A stretch of 64,000 nt of DNA from Streptomyces flaveolus (GCF_014648815.1 NZ_BMRV01000002.1:186001-250000); one strand, 5' to 3'; counted from the stretch's first letter, positions 19,063-29,043 are shown. Numbers and translations: made by a program. Notes: generated from the letters alone by a model not told the origin.

Positions 19063-19084
19063 ATCCATGAACTAACTCATGGAT
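19063..19084. promoter_or_regulatory. Inverted repeat upstream of CBS-domain gene
   Basis: ATCCATGA (19063-19070) and TCATGGAT (19077-19084) form a perfect 8-bp inverted repeat with a 6-base centre, 25 bp before the CBS gene start. It is preceded by two GTGAA/CTTGTGAA repeats (19051-19062). It could be an operator or a leader hairpin. No regulator is adjacent. Confidence 0.5.
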
Positions 19085-19108
19085 CACCGGCAGGAGGTGG
19101 CTCCACCC

Positions 19109-19516
19109 ATGCTCGTCCGCGAAGCCATGAGCTCGGTCGTCCTCACCATCGGCCCCACCCACACCCTGCGCCAGGCCGCCGCACTGATGTCCGCCCGCCG
19201 CGTCGGCGCGGCCGTGGTGCACGACCCCGACGCCGGCGGCATCGGCATCCTCACCGAACGCGACATCCTCAACTCCCTCGGCCGGGGCCAGGACCCGGAC
19301 GCCGAACGCGCCCACGCCCACACCACCACCGACGTCGTGTTCGCCGCGCCGTCCTGGACCGTGGAGGAGGCGGCCGGGGCGATGGCGCACGGCGGCTTCC
19401 GCCACCTCATCGTCCTCGAGCACGACGAGCCCGTCGGCATCGTCTCGGTCCGCGACATCATCCGCTGCTGGGCACCGGTGCGGCGGCAGCGCGAGGCGCC
19501 GGCGGTGATCGCCTGA
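19109..19516 (+). CDS. Two-CBS-domain protein
   Basis: ATG 19109 is preceded by AGGAGG, giving 135 residues that consist almost wholly of a tandem CBS pair (Bateman module). Domain 1 is at about 5-60 (ending GILTERDILNSL) and domain 2 at about 75-128 (ending GIVSVRDIIRCW). Such stand-alone modules bind adenine nucleotides or similar ligands and modulate a partner. The family is numerous in Streptomyces and no partner is coded next to it. An upstream in-frame ATG at 19079 lies inside the inverted repeat and is less likely. Confidence 0.88.
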   Translation: MLVREAMSSVVLTIGPTHTLRQAAALMSARRVGAAVVHDPDAGGIGILTERDILNSLGRGQDPDAERAHAHTTTDVVFAAPSWTVEEAAGAMAHGGFRHLIVLEHDEPVGIVSVRDIIRCWAPVRRQREAPAVIA

Positions 19517-19553
19517 CGCCGTCCGGCGGACGACGACCGGGCGGTACGACGAA

Positions 19554-19585
19554 GGGCCGGACCCCCGTTCCCGGGGGTCCGGCCC
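19554..19585. terminator. Bidirectional hairpin terminator between CBS gene and catalase
   Basis: Arms 19554-19567 and 19572-19585 form a perfect 14-bp stem with a TTCC loop. The element lies between two converging stop codons (19516 and 19617), so it can end transcripts from both sides. Confidence 0.85.
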
Positions 19586-19616
19586 GCCGCTACGACAAGC
19601 GGTCCAGTGCTGGACG

Positions 19617-21068
19617 TCAGCCGCGCAGGGCCTGGACCGCGGCCTCCAGCCGCTTGCCGAAGTCACCGTCGGCCTGACGGAAGTTGTTGATCGCGCGCTC
19701 GATGATGTCCTCGCGCGAGACCTGGGAGATGCCGCCGGCCAGGTTGGCGACCAGGCGCTCCTTCTCCTCCTCCGTCATCAGGCGGTAGAGGTTGCCCGCC
19801 TGGACGAAGTCGTTGTCCTCGGCGTGCCTCGGGGTCTCGTGGTCACCGGTGACACCGGAGACCGCGACCGGCTGCCACAGGGCTCTGTCCGTCTGGAACG
19901 GGCCGCCGAAGCTGTTCGGCTCGTAGTTCTTCGCACCCTTGTGGCGGCCGTCGTACAGGTAGCCGTCACGGGAGTTGGTGCGCGCCTCGGTGGCGTGCGG
20001 GCGGTTCACCGGCAGGTGGTCGGCGTTGATGCCGACGCGGTAGCGGTGGGCGTCGCCGTAGGCGAAGAGGCGGCCCTGGAGCATCTTGTCCGGGGACGGG
20101 CCGATGCCGGGCACGAAGTGCGCCGGGGAGAAGATCGACTGCTCGACCTCGGCGAAGATGTTCTCCGGGTTGCGGTTGAGCTCCAGCTTGCCGAACCAGA
20201 CGATCGGGTAGTCCGCGTGCGGCCACACCTTGGTCAGGTCGAACGGGTTGAAGCGGTAGGTCGCGGCCTCGGCGACGGGCATGATCTGCACGCCGACCGT
20301 CCAGGACGGGAAGTCACCGCGCTCGATGGCCTCACGCAGGTCGCGCTGGTGGGAGTCGGGGTCCTTGCCCGCGAGGGCCTCGGCCTCCTCGACGGTCAGG
20401 TTCTTGATGCCCTGGTCCGTCTTGAAGTGGTACTTCACCCAGAAGGCCTCGCCGGCCGCGTTGTTCCACTGGTACGTGTGCGAGCCGAAGCCGTCCATGT
20501 GCCGGTAGGAGGCCGGGATGCCGCGGTCACCGTGCAGCCAGGTCACCTGGTGGGTCGACTCCGGCGACAGGCTCCAGAAGTCCCAGACGTTGTCCGCCTC
20601 CTGCGAGCCCGTGTACGGGTCGCGCTTCTGGGTGTGGATGAAGTCGGGGAACTTGATGGCGTCCCTGATGAAGAACACCGGGGTGTTGTTGCCGACGAGG
20701 TCGTAGTTGCCCTCTTCGGTGTAGAACTTCAGCGCGAAACCACGCGGGTCACGGACGGCGTCCGCCGCACCCAGGTTGCCCGCCACGGTCGAGAAGCGGA
20801 GGAAGGTCTCCGTCTCCTTGCCGACCTCGGAGAGGAAGGCGGCGCGCGTGTACTTGGTGACATCGGCGGTGACCGTGAAGGTGCCGTAGGCACCGGCGCC
20901 ACGGGCGTGCACGACACGCTCCGGGATGCGCTCACGGTTGAAGTGGGCCAGCTTCTCGAGGAGGAGCTGGTCCTGGACGAGCACGGGGCCGCCGACGCCC
21001 GCGGTCTCGCTGTTCTGGTTGTCGGCTACCGGAGCACCGGCCTCCGTAGTAAGCGGTCCCTGAGTCAC
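19617..21068 (-). CDS. katA: Monofunctional heme catalase (vegetative, CatA type)
   Basis: The start is GTG 21068, with AGGAGG five bases upstream, giving 483 residues (protein starts MTQGPLTTE). It is a small-subunit clade 3 catalase: catalytic His54 (RVVHARG), Asn127 (VGNNTP), the FDLTKVWPH motif and proximal heme ligand Tyr337 ([14 protein letters not shown]). It converts hydrogen peroxide to water and oxygen. It is divergent from a Fur-family regulator gene. A sigma-70-like promoter with overlapping repeats lies in the 144-bp shared region, so peroxide-responsive repression by that regulator is likely, as known for CatR/CatA of S. coelicolor. Confidence 0.96.
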   Translation of the reverse strand: MTQGPLTTEAGAPVADNQNSETAGVGGPVLVQDQLLLEKLAHFNRERIPERVVHARGAGAYGTFTVTADVTKYTRAAFLSEVGKETETFLRFSTVAGNLGAADAVRDPRGFALKFYTEEGNYDLVGNNTPVFFIRDAIKFPDFIHTQKRDPYTGSQEADNVWDFWSLSPESTHQVTWLHGDRGIPASYRHMDGFGSHTYQWNNAAGEAFWVKYHFKTDQGIKNLTVEEAEALAGKDPDSHQRDLREAIERGDFPSWTVGVQIMPVAEAATYRFNPFDLTKVWPHADYPIVWFGKLELNRNPENIFAEVEQSIFSPAHFVPGIGPSPDKMLQGRLFAYGDAHRYRVGINADHLPVNRPHATEARTNSRDGYLYDGRHKGAKNYEPNSFGGPFQTDRALWQPVAVSGVTGDHETPRHAEDNDFVQAGNLYRLMTEEEKERLVANLAGGISQVSREDIIERAINNFRQADGDFGKRLEAAVQALRG

Positions 21069-21123
21069 GTACGCCTCCTGCGCCAATCCTGCAAAACCTG
21101 TCCCTTGGCTAATGCCGTTCCCG

Positions 21124-21151
21124 ATCCTACAATGGACAATGTCTAAGTCAA
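21124..21151 (-). promoter_or_regulatory. katA promoter with putative CatR site
   Basis: On the minus strand TTGACT (21151-21146), a 16-bp spacer and TAGGAT (21129-21124) fit a housekeeping promoter. The spacer holds ACAATG-G-ACAATG on the plus strand (21128-21140) and the partial inverted repeat TAGACATTGTCCA, a plausible Fur/PerR-type operator overlapping the promoter. Confidence 0.65.
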
Positions 21152-21212
21152 GTAAGACTCCAAAGTCACACCCGTTCGGGACCTGGTCCCCCTTGCTGTT
21201 AGGCTGGTCTGT

Positions 21213-21629
21213 ATGAGTGACCTACTGGAACGGCTGCGTGGTCGCGGATGGCGCATGACCGCGCAGCGACGCGTCGTGGCCGAGGTCCTCGACGGCGATC
21301 ACGTCCATCTGACCGCCGACGAGGTGCACGCCAGGGCTGTCACGAAGCTGCCGGAGATCTCCCGGGCGACCGTCTACAACACCCTGGGCGAGCTGGTCTC
21401 GCTCGGTGAGGTGCTGGAGGTCGCGACGGACAAGCGCGCGAAGCGGTACGACCCGAACGCTCACCGGCCGCACCACCACCTGGTCTGCGCGCAGTGCGGC
21501 GCGATCCGCGACGTCCACCCGACCGGCAATCCGCTGGCCGACCTCCCCGACACGGAGCGCTTCGGCTTCACGGTCTCCGACGTCGAGGTGACGTACCGCG
21601 GCACCTGCCCGAACTGCGCCGCGGCGTAA
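21213..21629 (+). CDS. catR: Fur/PerR-family peroxide regulator (CatR-like)
   Basis: This 138-residue protein has an N-terminal winged helix (about 1-80; [17 protein letters not shown] is the recognition region). The C-terminal metal domain has HxHHH-type His residues (RPHHHL, 85-89) and two CxxC pairs (92/95 and 132/135) forming the structural zinc site. Divergence from the catalase gene supports a role as peroxide-sensing repressor. A -10-like TAGGCT ends only 7 bp before the ATG and no Shine-Dalgarno is visible, so the mRNA may be leaderless. Fur-family assignment is firm; the peroxide specificity is by context. Confidence 0.9.
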   Translation: MSDLLERLRGRGWRMTAQRRVVAEVLDGDHVHLTADEVHARAVTKLPEISRATVYNTLGELVSLGEVLEVATDKRAKRYDPNAHRPHHHLVCAQCGAIRDVHPTGNPLADLPDTERFGFTVSDVEVTYRGTCPNCAAA

Positions 21630-21640
21630 CCCGGTTCGCA

Positions 21641-21676
21641 CGAGAGCCCCGGCACCGATGGGTGCCGGGGCTCTCG
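21641..21676 (+). terminator. Hairpin terminator after catR
   Basis: Arms 21641-21656 and 21661-21676 make a perfect 16-bp stem with a GATG loop, starting 12 bp after the catR stop codon. Confidence 0.88.
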
Positions 21677-21723
21677 CGTTGCGCTGATGCGCCGAAGCTC
21701 CACGCGCCGAACACACCAACGCA

Positions 21724-21759
21724 CCGAGGGCCGGAACCCTTTCGGATTCCGGCCCTCGG
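21724..21759 (-). terminator. Hairpin terminator of the first initiator tRNA
   Basis: Arms 21724-21736 and 21747-21759 form a 13-bp stem immediately downstream (leftward) of the tRNA gene ending at 21767. Confidence 0.75.
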
Positions 21760-21766
21760 CCTTCAG

Positions 21767-21840
21767 TAGCGGGGACAGGATTTGAACCTGCGACCTCTGG
21801 GTTATGAGCCCAGCGAGCTACCGAGCTGCTCCACCCCGCG
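21767..21840 (-). tRNA. tRNA-fMet (anticodon CAT), copy 1
   Basis: A 74-nt cloverleaf without encoded CCA; anticodon CAT at 21806-21804. Initiator features are present: three consecutive G-C pairs at the base of the anticodon stem (CTGGG/CCCAG) and an unpaired first position (C1 against T72). T-arm GGTTCAAATCC is intact. The sequence is identical to the copy at 24087-24160. Confidence 0.95.
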
Positions 21841-21993
21841 TCGATGAATGGAACACTACGTCACCCGCATGACAAGAAGCAAATCGCAGCTGTCGGGCGC
21901 ACCAGCACCCCCGTCCACGCCGGGCCGCACGACCCACCCGCGCCCGGCACGGGCACCGGCGCCCTGGACGCACGCCCCAAGCTCGGCGCAGCG

Positions 21994-23856
21994 CTACGCC
22001 GACAGCTCCTGCCGCAACGCGTCCCGCAACCGAGCCGCCCGCTCCGCAACCTCCTGCGGCCCCAACGACACCGCCCGGTCGGCCCACCGCTGCCCCTCGT
22101 CCAGCTCCCCCCGCCGCGCGCACACCAGCGCGAGCCGCAACGCCGCCCGCCCGTGCCCGGCGTCGGCGGCTCGGCGCCACCACACGACGGCCTCGGGCTC
22201 GCTGCCCTCCCGCGCCAGCAGCAACCCCAGGTTGAACGCGCCGTTGCGGGAGCCGGCCTCGGCCGCCTCCCGGTACCACCGCGCCGCCTCCACCACGTCG
22301 CCCCGTGCCGCGGCCAGCATCCCGACGCGCACCTGGGCCCGGCGGTGGCCCTGCGAGGCCGCCCGCTCGTACCACTCCTCGCACTCGGTCTTCTCCTGCG
22401 CCGGCTCCCCCAGCTCGTGCGCGGGCGCCGGCGGCCGGCGCGCGTCGAGCAGCGTGGCCAGGCGGTACGCGGCCTCCGGACTGCCGCCGCCCGCCGCGCA
22501 CCGCAGGAACCGCTCCGCCTCCGGCTCGTCGCCGTCCCGCAGCCGCGCCATGCCGACCTGCAGGGCCGCTTCCGTGTGCCCGGCGGCGGCGGCCCGCTCG
22601 TACCAGCGCAGTGCCGCGAGGTCCTCGCCCCGTCCCGCGTGCAGGATGCCGAGGTTGAAGGCGGCGTCCACGCTGCCCGCCTCGGCGGCCTTGGAGAACC
22701 ACGGCTCGGCGCCGACCGCGTCCCCGCCCCGGAGCAGCAGGATCGCCAGCGCGTTCGCGGCCTCCCGGTGTCCGGCGTACGCGGCGCGCCGGTACCACTG
22801 CTCGGCCTGTGCCGTGCGGCCCTGCTCGGCACAGAGCAGCCCGAGGTTGTAGGCACCGTTGTCGTCCCCGGCGTCCAGCGCGGCCCGGTACCAGCGCTCG
22901 GCGGTCTGCGGCTCGCCGCGCTCGGCGTGCAGCGCGCCCAGCGCGTTGGCCGCGTTGCCGTCGCCGTCCTGCGCGGCCCGCAGCCACCACACGGCGGCGC
23001 TCTCGGTGTCCCCGGCGTCGCGCAGCAGGAAGCCCAGCGCACAGGCCGCGCGCGGCTCGCCGTCCTTGGCGGACGTCAGGTACCAGCGCCCGGCCTCCCT
23101 GAGCTCGCCCCGCCGCTCCAGGATCGCCCCGAGGTGCAGTGCGGCCCGCCGGTGGCCACGCGCGGCGGCCTGCCGGTACCACTGCTCGGCCTCCTCGCTC
23201 CCTTCTTCGGCCCGGTCGGCCCGGTCGGTCACGGAGCGCAGGACACCGGCATCGCCGTCGCCGTCGAGGTCCCGACCGGCGCGCCGGTCCAGCGTCCGGG
23301 CCAGCCGGTACGCGGCCTCCCGGTGCCCCCGCTCGGCCGCGGCCCGCATCCACCGCTCGGCGCCGGCGGTGTCGGCGCGGTGCTCCAGCAGGTCGGCGAG
23401 CGCGTAGGCGCCCAGCACGTGTCCCTGTTCGGCGGACTGGCGGAGCCAGTACTCGGCGGCGGGCTCGTCCCCGCGCTCGCGGAAGTGCCGCCCCAGCGCG
23501 TGAGCGGCCGCACAGGACCCGGCGACGGCGGCGATCCGCCACCATCCGGCGGCCTCGTCGGCATAGCCGCGCTGGTGCAGCAGGACACCCAGGTTGTTGG
23601 CGGCGGCGCGGTCACCGGCCGCGGTGGCGGCACGCAGGTGGGACTCGGCTCCGTCGAGATCACCACGGCGCAGCAGCATGGCCCCGAGCACGCTCATCGC
23701 CTCGACGTCACCGGCCTCGGCGGCGATCCGCCGGCGTACCTCCTCGGCGGCCTCGTCGGCGGCTTCCTGAGCCTCGTCCCCGGTCTCCTCCCGGCCGGAC
23801 GGCTGCACAAAACGCCCCGTCTCGAACAGATTTGCCATCTCCCCCATAACGTCCAT
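21994..23856 (-). CDS. Long Sel1/TPR-like repeat protein
   Basis: About 620 residues, nearly all made of 35-36-residue Sel1-like helical repeats (pattern AA..LG.LL...G....A..WY..AA..G). I count roughly fourteen from residue 45 to the end. A short acidic N-terminal stretch (EETGDEAQEAADEAAEEV) precedes them. There is no signal peptide or membrane segment, so it should act as a cytosolic scaffold. ATG 23856 is used; ATG 23838 (MANLFETG) is an alternative. It is a single gene flanked on both sides by identical initiator tRNA genes. Its partner is unknown. Confidence 0.85.
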   Translation of the reverse strand: MDVMGEMANLFETGRFVQPSGREETGDEAQEAADEAAEEVRRRIAAEAGDVEAMSVLGAMLLRRGDLDGAESHLRAATAAGDRAAANNLGVLLHQRGYADEAAGWWRIAAVAGSCAAAHALGRHFRERGDEPAAEYWLRQSAEQGHVLGAYALADLLEHRADTAGAERWMRAAAERGHREAAYRLARTLDRRAGRDLDGDGDAGVLRSVTDRADRAEEGSEEAEQWYRQAAARGHRRAALHLGAILERRGELREAGRWYLTSAKDGEPRAACALGFLLRDAGDTESAAVWWLRAAQDGDGNAANALGALHAERGEPQTAERWYRAALDAGDDNGAYNLGLLCAEQGRTAQAEQWYRRAAYAGHREAANALAILLLRGGDAVGAEPWFSKAAEAGSVDAAFNLGILHAGRGEDLAALRWYERAAAAGHTEAALQVGMARLRDGDEPEAERFLRCAAGGGSPEAAYRLATLLDARRPPAPAHELGEPAQEKTECEEWYERAASQGHRRAQVRVGMLAAARGDVVEAARWYREAAEAGSRNGAFNLGLLLAREGSEPEAVVWWRRAADAGHGRAALRLALVCARRGELDEGQRWADRAVSLGPQEVAERAARLRDALRQELSA

Positions 23857-24022
23857 CGTCGCACCACCCGCAACCCGGGTACACCTGGTATACCGCAGTC
23901 ATTGAGGTCACTTCAGCGTTTTGTCGACATGCCCACAGGGAGACAAGTCAAACACGGATCGCCCCAACTCCCCCCACCGGCGCGGCCGTCGCCGTCATCG
24001 GCACATGCGTTCGCACATCACA

Positions 24023-24054
24023 AAGGCCCGGATCCCTTTGGGAATCCGGGCCTT
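24023..24054 (-). terminator. Hairpin terminator of the second initiator tRNA
   Basis: Arms 24023-24033 and 24044-24054 (AAGGCCCGGAT and its complement) form an 11-bp stem downstream (leftward) of the tRNA at 24087. The rest of the gap to the Sel1 gene (23857-24022) shows no gene. Confidence 0.7.
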
Positions 24055-24086
24055 CGTCGCCGTTCGCACGTAGCTCACGACTTCAG

Positions 24087-24160
24087 TAGCGGGGACAGGA
24101 TTTGAACCTGCGACCTCTGGGTTATGAGCCCAGCGAGCTACCGAGCTGCTCCACCCCGCG
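24087..24160 (-). tRNA. tRNA-fMet (anticodon CAT), copy 2
   Basis: This copy is identical over all 74 nt to the tRNA at 21767-21840, with anticodon CAT at 24126-24124 and the same initiator hallmarks. Identity extends six bases past the 3' end (CTTCAG on the plus strand), while the 5' flanks differ. A small palindrome (GTTGTG/CACAAC, 24164-24177) sits just upstream. Confidence 0.95.
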
Positions 24161-24209
24161 CCGTTGTGTTCACAACCGTATCACGGCGCGGGATGGGCGT
24201 TTGACCAGC

Positions 24210-27197
24210 TCAGCCGCTGCCCGACCCGCCGGCGCCGCCGGTCGGGGTCGGACTGGGACTCGCCTTGCCGTCCTGGGTCTTGTCGTCCGTGTTCTTGTCG
24301 CCGTTCTTGTCGCCGTTGTTGTCGCCACCGCTCCGGCCGGCCTGGGCCTGCGCGTCCTCGGCCTTCTGGAGGGCGTCCTCCAGGTCCTTCTGCGCCTTGC
24401 CGTACGCCGCCCAGTCGTTCTGCTTGAGAGCTTCCTGACCGGCCTCGAAGGCCTTCTGGGCGTCGTCCAGCGCGTCCTGGACCGTGGGGTTGGTGGACGT
24501 CGGCGGCGGTGTCGTGGTGTCGTCCCCCTGGTCCGGTGGCTCGGTGGCCGAACCCTTCGCCCCGAAGACCTTGTTCAGGGCTTCGTCGAGCGTGTCCTCG
24601 AAGGCGGTGTTGCCGCCGTAGGACACCAGCACTTTCCGCAGCAGCGGGTACTTGAGGTCGCCGCCGCGCACGTAGACCGGTTCCACGTAGAGCAGCCCTC
24701 CGTCGAGGGGCACCGTCAGCAGGTTGCCGTACTCGACCTCCGAGTCGCCGCCTCTCAGCAGCCTGATGGACTCGGCGATGTCCTGTTCGGAGTTGAACTG
24801 GCTCTGGACCTGTTTGGGTCCGTTCACGGTCGTGCTCGTCTGCAGCTTCAGGACTCTGATCTTGCCGTAGTCCTTGGTGCCCGCTTCCGCGTCGACCGCC
24901 ATGAACGCGCTGAGGTTGTCGCGTCCGATCGGCGTGAACGTCGTCGTCAGCGAGAACGCCTGCTGCTTCTGGTCGGGCATCTTCATGCTCAGGTAGTACG
25001 GCGGCACCGCGTCGCCCGACTTGTTGGTCGGGTCGTCCGGCACCTGCCACACCTCGCTGCCGCTGAGGAACGTCGTGGCGTCCTTCACGTGGTAGCGGGT
25101 GAGCAGCTCTCGCTGGACCTTGAACAGGTCCTGCGGGTAGCGCAGATGGGCCATCAGCGCGTCGGAGATCTCGCTCTTGGCCTTGACCGTGTCCGGGAAC
25201 GCCTTCATCCAGGTCTTCAGGACCGGGTCCTGGGTGTCCCACTGGTACAGCTTGACGTCGCCCGTGTACGCGTCGACGGTCGCCTTCACCGAGTTGCGGA
25301 TGTAGTTGACCTGGTTCTGCTGGGCCACCACGGCGCGCGAGTCGTTGCGGGCGGTCAGCGAGTCGGCGGTCGTGTCACCGAGCGTCGTACGGGAGGCGTA
25401 CGGGTAGCCGTTCGTCGTCGTGTAGGCGTCCACGATCCACTGGATCCGGCCGTCCACCACCGCCGGGTAGGCGTCGCCGTCGATGGTCAGCCACGGGGCG
25501 ACCGCCTCGACGCGCTCCTTCGGCGTGCGGTTGTAGAGGATCTTCGACCCGTCGCCGATGGCGCCGGAGTAGAGGATCTGCGGCTCGCTGAACGCCACCG
25601 CGTACGCGGCCCGGTTGATCGGGTTGGACAGGTCCACCCCGCCGTCGCCCTTGTAGCTGGTGGTCTTCTCACCGTTGTCGTCGGAGTAGTCGATCTCCTT
25701 CTGGGGACCGCCGACGATGGAGTACGTGGTGGTCTTCTCGCCGTAGTAGACCCGCTGTTCGTACGTCCCGAGGTCGCCCTTGGACGGCAGGTCGGACTCG
25801 GTGAAGACCGGGCGGCCCTCGGAGTCGACCTGGGTGCCCTTGGCGGCGACCACGCCGAAGCCGTGGGTGTAGCGGAAGTGGTTGTTGATCCAGTTCTTCT
25901 TCGGGATCCCGGCCAGGTTCAGCTCGCGCAGACCGATGACCGTGTCCTGGTCCTTGCCGTCCTTGGAGTAGCGGTCGACGTCCAGGTTGTTCGGGAACGC
26001 GTAGTAGTTACGCATCTGCTGGAGCTGCTGGAACGTCGGCGAGATGATGTTCGGGTCCATGATGCGGATCGACGCCGTCGCATCGACGTCGTCCCGGAGC
26101 CCGGTCTTGTCGTCGGTCTTGCTCTCGCCGGCGTACTCGGTGACCTGGGTGCCCTCGATGTCGTAGGCCTTGCGCGTCGCCTCGAGGTTCTTCTCGACGT
26201 ACGGCGCCTCCTTGGCCTGCTCGTTGGGCTGCACCTCGAACTTCTGGACCAGCGCCGGGTACAGACCGCCGATGAGGATCGCCGAGAGCACCATCAGGCC
26301 GAAGCCGATCACGGGCAGCTGCCAGGTGCGCCGCCACAGGGTGGCGAAGAACAGCAGCGCGCAGATGACGGCGATGCAGAACAGGATCGTCTTGGCCGGC
26401 AGGTAGGCGTTGGCGTCGACGTACCTCAGCCCCGTCCAGTTGTCGGTCGCCTTGAAGTCGCTGGACTTCACCGCCAGTCCGTACCGGTCGAGCCAGTACG
26501 CGACCGCCTTGAGGGCGACGAAGACGCCGATGAGCACCGACAGGTGGCCGGTGGCCGCGGCCGTGGCGCGCGCTCCCGGGCTGGTGACGCGCAGGCCGCC
26601 GTACAGATAGTGGGTGAGCGCGGCGGCGATCACCGAGATGATCACGGTCGCGAAGCCGAAGCCGAGCAGGAACCGGTACCAGGGCAGGTCGAAGGCGTAG
26701 AAGGAGACGTCCAGCTTGAACTGGGGGTCCTTCTGCCCGAAGGGCACGCCGTTGACCCACATCAGCCACGTCCGCCACTGGCCGGAGGCCGACGCGCCGG
26801 CGATCAGGCCGACCAGGGCGGTGATGCCGAGCAGCAGCCACTTCTTGTACGGGGCGATGCCCATCCGGTAGCGGTCGAGGTTCTGCTGCTCCATCGACAT
26901 GGCGCTCAACGGCGGGCGGAGCCGGTGGGCCAGCCAGATGTTGAGGCCGACGGCGAGCGCCATGAGCAGGCCGAAGACGAAGAAGAGACCGATCTTCGTC
27001 CACAGCGTCGTCGTGAACACCGACGAGTAATGGACCGACCGGTACCACAGCCAGTCCGTCCAGAAGCCCGCGAACATGGTGAACGCCATGCCGAGCACGG
27101 CGAGGACACCGAGCGTCATCAGCAGAGTGCGGACACGCCGGGACGGGCGGCCCACTCTGATCCGTGGCCCCGTCGGGCCTCCGCCTCGGTCCGGCAT
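24210..27197 (-). CDS. UPF0182 family large membrane protein
   Basis: About 995 residues from ATG 27197 (MPDRGGGP); GTG 27218 is possible. Seven hydrophobic segments occupy roughly residues 25-330. A large extracytoplasmic domain (about 340-880) with many conserved aromatic and acidic stretches follows, as in the whole UPF0182 family. The last 110 residues are low complexity: an Ala/Gln/Glu/Lys-rich helical stretch with two similar blocks ([25 protein letters not shown]), then an Asn/Lys/Gly tail. The family is near-universal in actinobacteria, and the M. tuberculosis homologue is Rv3193c. Its molecular function is not known. Confidence 0.93.
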   Translation of the reverse strand: MPDRGGGPTGPRIRVGRPSRRVRTLLMTLGVLAVLGMAFTMFAGFWTDWLWYRSVHYSSVFTTTLWTKIGLFFVFGLLMALAVGLNIWLAHRLRPPLSAMSMEQQNLDRYRMGIAPYKKWLLLGITALVGLIAGASASGQWRTWLMWVNGVPFGQKDPQFKLDVSFYAFDLPWYRFLLGFGFATVIISVIAAALTHYLYGGLRVTSPGARATAAATGHLSVLIGVFVALKAVAYWLDRYGLAVKSSDFKATDNWTGLRYVDANAYLPAKTILFCIAVICALLFFATLWRRTWQLPVIGFGLMVLSAILIGGLYPALVQKFEVQPNEQAKEAPYVEKNLEATRKAYDIEGTQVTEYAGESKTDDKTGLRDDVDATASIRIMDPNIISPTFQQLQQMRNYYAFPNNLDVDRYSKDGKDQDTVIGLRELNLAGIPKKNWINNHFRYTHGFGVVAAKGTQVDSEGRPVFTESDLPSKGDLGTYEQRVYYGEKTTTYSIVGGPQKEIDYSDDNGEKTTSYKGDGGVDLSNPINRAAYAVAFSEPQILYSGAIGDGSKILYNRTPKERVEAVAPWLTIDGDAYPAVVDGRIQWIVDAYTTTNGYPYASRTTLGDTTADSLTARNDSRAVVAQQNQVNYIRNSVKATVDAYTGDVKLYQWDTQDPVLKTWMKAFPDTVKAKSEISDALMAHLRYPQDLFKVQRELLTRYHVKDATTFLSGSEVWQVPDDPTNKSGDAVPPYYLSMKMPDQKQQAFSLTTTFTPIGRDNLSAFMAVDAEAGTKDYGKIRVLKLQTSTTVNGPKQVQSQFNSEQDIAESIRLLRGGDSEVEYGNLLTVPLDGGLLYVEPVYVRGGDLKYPLLRKVLVSYGGNTAFEDTLDEALNKVFGAKGSATEPPDQGDDTTTPPPTSTNPTVQDALDDAQKAFEAGQEALKQNDWAAYGKAQKDLEDALQKAEDAQAQAGRSGGDNNGDKNGDKNTDDKTQDGKASPSPTPTGGAGGSGSG

Positions 27198-27360
27198 CTG
27201 GAAAGCCAAGGTGCGCACCTCGAAGTCGCTGTTGATCCGTCAGGCCCTCGGGTTCGTGGGCCCCCCGTGCGCCCCCGTCGTCGTGGGCCCACACCTATGC
27301 AACTTACTCATCGTTTACTCGGTTCCCGATTCGGCCCAGGAACGAGGCAGGATTGTGACC

Positions 27361-27903
27361 ATGTCCAACACCCCCATGGCAGCGAGCCCCCTCACCCGGG
27401 CCGTACTCGAGATCGACGAGTACGTCTCCGGCCTCGGCTGGGACCAGCCCGCACGCCTCTTCGCCCTTGTCGACACCGCACGGCTGCGGGCCGACCAGCC
27501 CACGCTCGCGGACCGGCTCGGTCTCCAGGAGGAGACGGAGAGCTCCGGCTTCACCCCGATCGAGCAGGACGAGATCCCCACGGACCAGCCGCTGGACGAG
27601 TTCCTCGGAACCATCGCCTGGCCCGACGCCGTGGTCGGCTGCGCGCTGGCCGTGGAACGCCTGATGCTCCCGCCGTCCGCCGAGGCCCAGGTGCCGGCGG
27701 ACCTGGACGGGGAGAAGCTGACGCGGTGGGTGGCCGAGCACCCCGACCGTCAGGAGGTCCGCATGACGGTCGCGGTGCTGCGTGACGGCGCCCGTGAGTC
27801 CGCCCTGCGGCTGCGGGAGAAGGACTCCGCCACCGAGGTCCTCACGGGTTCCGATCTGGTGCCCGGTCTCGCCCAGGCGCTGACGGCGACCTTCGAGGAG
27901 TAG
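27361..27903 (+). CDS. PPA1309-family actinobacterial protein
   Basis: ATG 27361 begins a 180-residue acidic cytosolic protein (MSNTPMAASPLTRAVLEI). It carries conserved blocks YVSGLGWDQPARLFALVDT, LDEFLGTIAWPD and GCALAVERLMLP. I recognise it as the actinobacterial family named after PPA1309, which has no assigned function. No catalytic motif is visible. It is divergent from UPF0182 (143-bp shared upstream region, 27218-27360) and converges on the PDZ-Lon gene. Confidence 0.85.
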   Translation: MSNTPMAASPLTRAVLEIDEYVSGLGWDQPARLFALVDTARLRADQPTLADRLGLQEETESSGFTPIEQDEIPTDQPLDEFLGTIAWPDAVVGCALAVERLMLPPSAEAQVPADLDGEKLTRWVAEHPDRQEVRMTVAVLRDGARESALRLREKDSATEVLTGSDLVPGLAQALTATFEE

Positions 27904-27914
27904 TCCCGGACGGT

Positions 27915-27941
27915 CCCGGGCGGCCCCTCGGGCTGCCCGGG
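27915..27941. terminator. Bidirectional hairpin terminator
   Basis: Arms 27915-27925 and 27931-27941 form an 11-bp stem (one G-T pair) between two converging stop codons at 27903 and 27949. Confidence 0.75.
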
Positions 27942-27948
27942 GCGCCCT

Positions 27949-29043
27949 CTAGCCGGCCGTGCACTTCGGCAGGTCGTCGGTCTTCCCGGTGCGGATGTCG
28001 TCGAGGGCGCCGAGGGCGTCGTCGATGGTGTCCACCTTCACGAGGGTGAGCCCGTCCGGGGTGTCGGCGGCGGCGGACGCGCAGTTGTCGGCGGGCGTCA
28101 GGAAGTACCGGGCGCCCTTCTCCCGCGCGCCGATGGTCTTCATCCCGATGCCGCCGATCGGACCGACCTTGCCGGCGTCGTCGATCGTCCCGGTGCCGGC
28201 GACGAACGTGCCGCCGGTGAGGCTGCCCGGCGTGAGCTTGTCGTAGATGCCGAGCGCGAACATCAGACCGGCGCTGGGTCCGCCGACGTCGGCGAGCTTG
28301 ATGTCGATGGAGAAGGGGAACGTGTGGTCCGTCCCGGCGCTGATGCCGACGATGGCACGCTTCTCGCCGGCGTCGTCGGAGGTCGCGGTGGTGATCGTGA
28401 CGTCCTGGGTCTTCGTGGGCGTCCGGCCTTCCTTCTCCGCGGCGGCCTGCTCCTTGGCGGGCACGATGGTGAAGACGACGTCCTGGCCGGGCTTGTGCTC
28501 GGTCACCAGGTCGGCGACGTCACCGGGCTCCTTGACCGTCGTGCCGTCCACGGCCCGGATCACGTCACCGGCGTGCAGCCGGCCCTGGGCCGGGGATCCC
28601 TTGACGACCGTGGAGACGATCACCCAGGACTTCACCGGGATGTCCAGTGCCTTCAGGGCGGCGACCTTCGCGCTCTCCTGGGACTGGCTGAACTCCTCGG
28701 CGTTCTCCTGGGTGGCCTCCTCCTCGGTCTTGCCGTCCGGGTAGAGCGTGTCGTGCGGCACCACCCGGTTGTCGTGCGAGAACCATCCGTAGACGGCCTC
28801 CACGAGGTTCATCCGGTAGTCGGCACTGGTGACCCGGACGGTGGTCATGTTCAGATGACCGCTCGTCTCGTACGTCTTGTGCCCGGAGATCTGCAGCACC
28901 GGCTCGCCGTCGTGGTCCCCGAGCGTGTTCACCGTCGGCCCCGGTGACATCTCCGAGTAGGGCACGGGGATGAACACACCCGCGCACAGGAGCGCGATCA
29001 GCATCAGGGTGGAGGCGAGCATCGTCGCGGTGCGGCGTGGCAT
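27949..29043 (-). CDS. Membrane-anchored PDZ and Lon-like serine protease (YlbL family)
   Basis: A 364-residue protein with an N-terminal membrane anchor (about 8-28), a PDZ domain (about 125-200) and a C-terminal Lon-type (S16) protease domain. The catalytic dyad is visible: Ser257 in GGPSAG and Lys302 in GGIGMKTIGA. No AAA domain is present, so it works without ATP outside the membrane. The M. tuberculosis counterpart is Rv3194c. A last cysteine (KCTAG, near the C-terminus) and Cys in ADNCAS may form a disulfide. The substrate is not known. Confidence 0.93.
   Translation of the reverse strand: MPRRTATMLASTLMLIALLCAGVFIPVPYSEMSPGPTVNTLGDHDGEPVLQISGHKTYETSGHLNMTTVRVTSADYRMNLVEAVYGWFSHDNRVVPHDTLYPDGKTEEEATQENAEEFSQSQESAKVAALKALDIPVKSWVIVSTVVKGSPAQGRLHAGDVIRAVDGTTVKEPGDVADLVTEHKPGQDVVFTIVPAKEQAAAEKEGRTPTKTQDVTITTATSDDAGEKRAIVGISAGTDHTFPFSIDIKLADVGGPSAGLMFALGIYDKLTPGSLTGGTFVAGTGTIDDAGKVGPIGGIGMKTIGAREKGARYFLTPADNCASAAADTPDGLTLVKVDTIDDALGALDDIRTGKTDDLPKCTAG

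Noticed and set aside
24102..27785. A 1227-codon open frame on the plus strand
   Set aside because: It lies antisense to the UPF0182 gene, whose hydrophobic segments and codon bias are clearly real. Long antisense frames are expected at this GC content; the translation is Arg/Val/Gly-rich with no domain.
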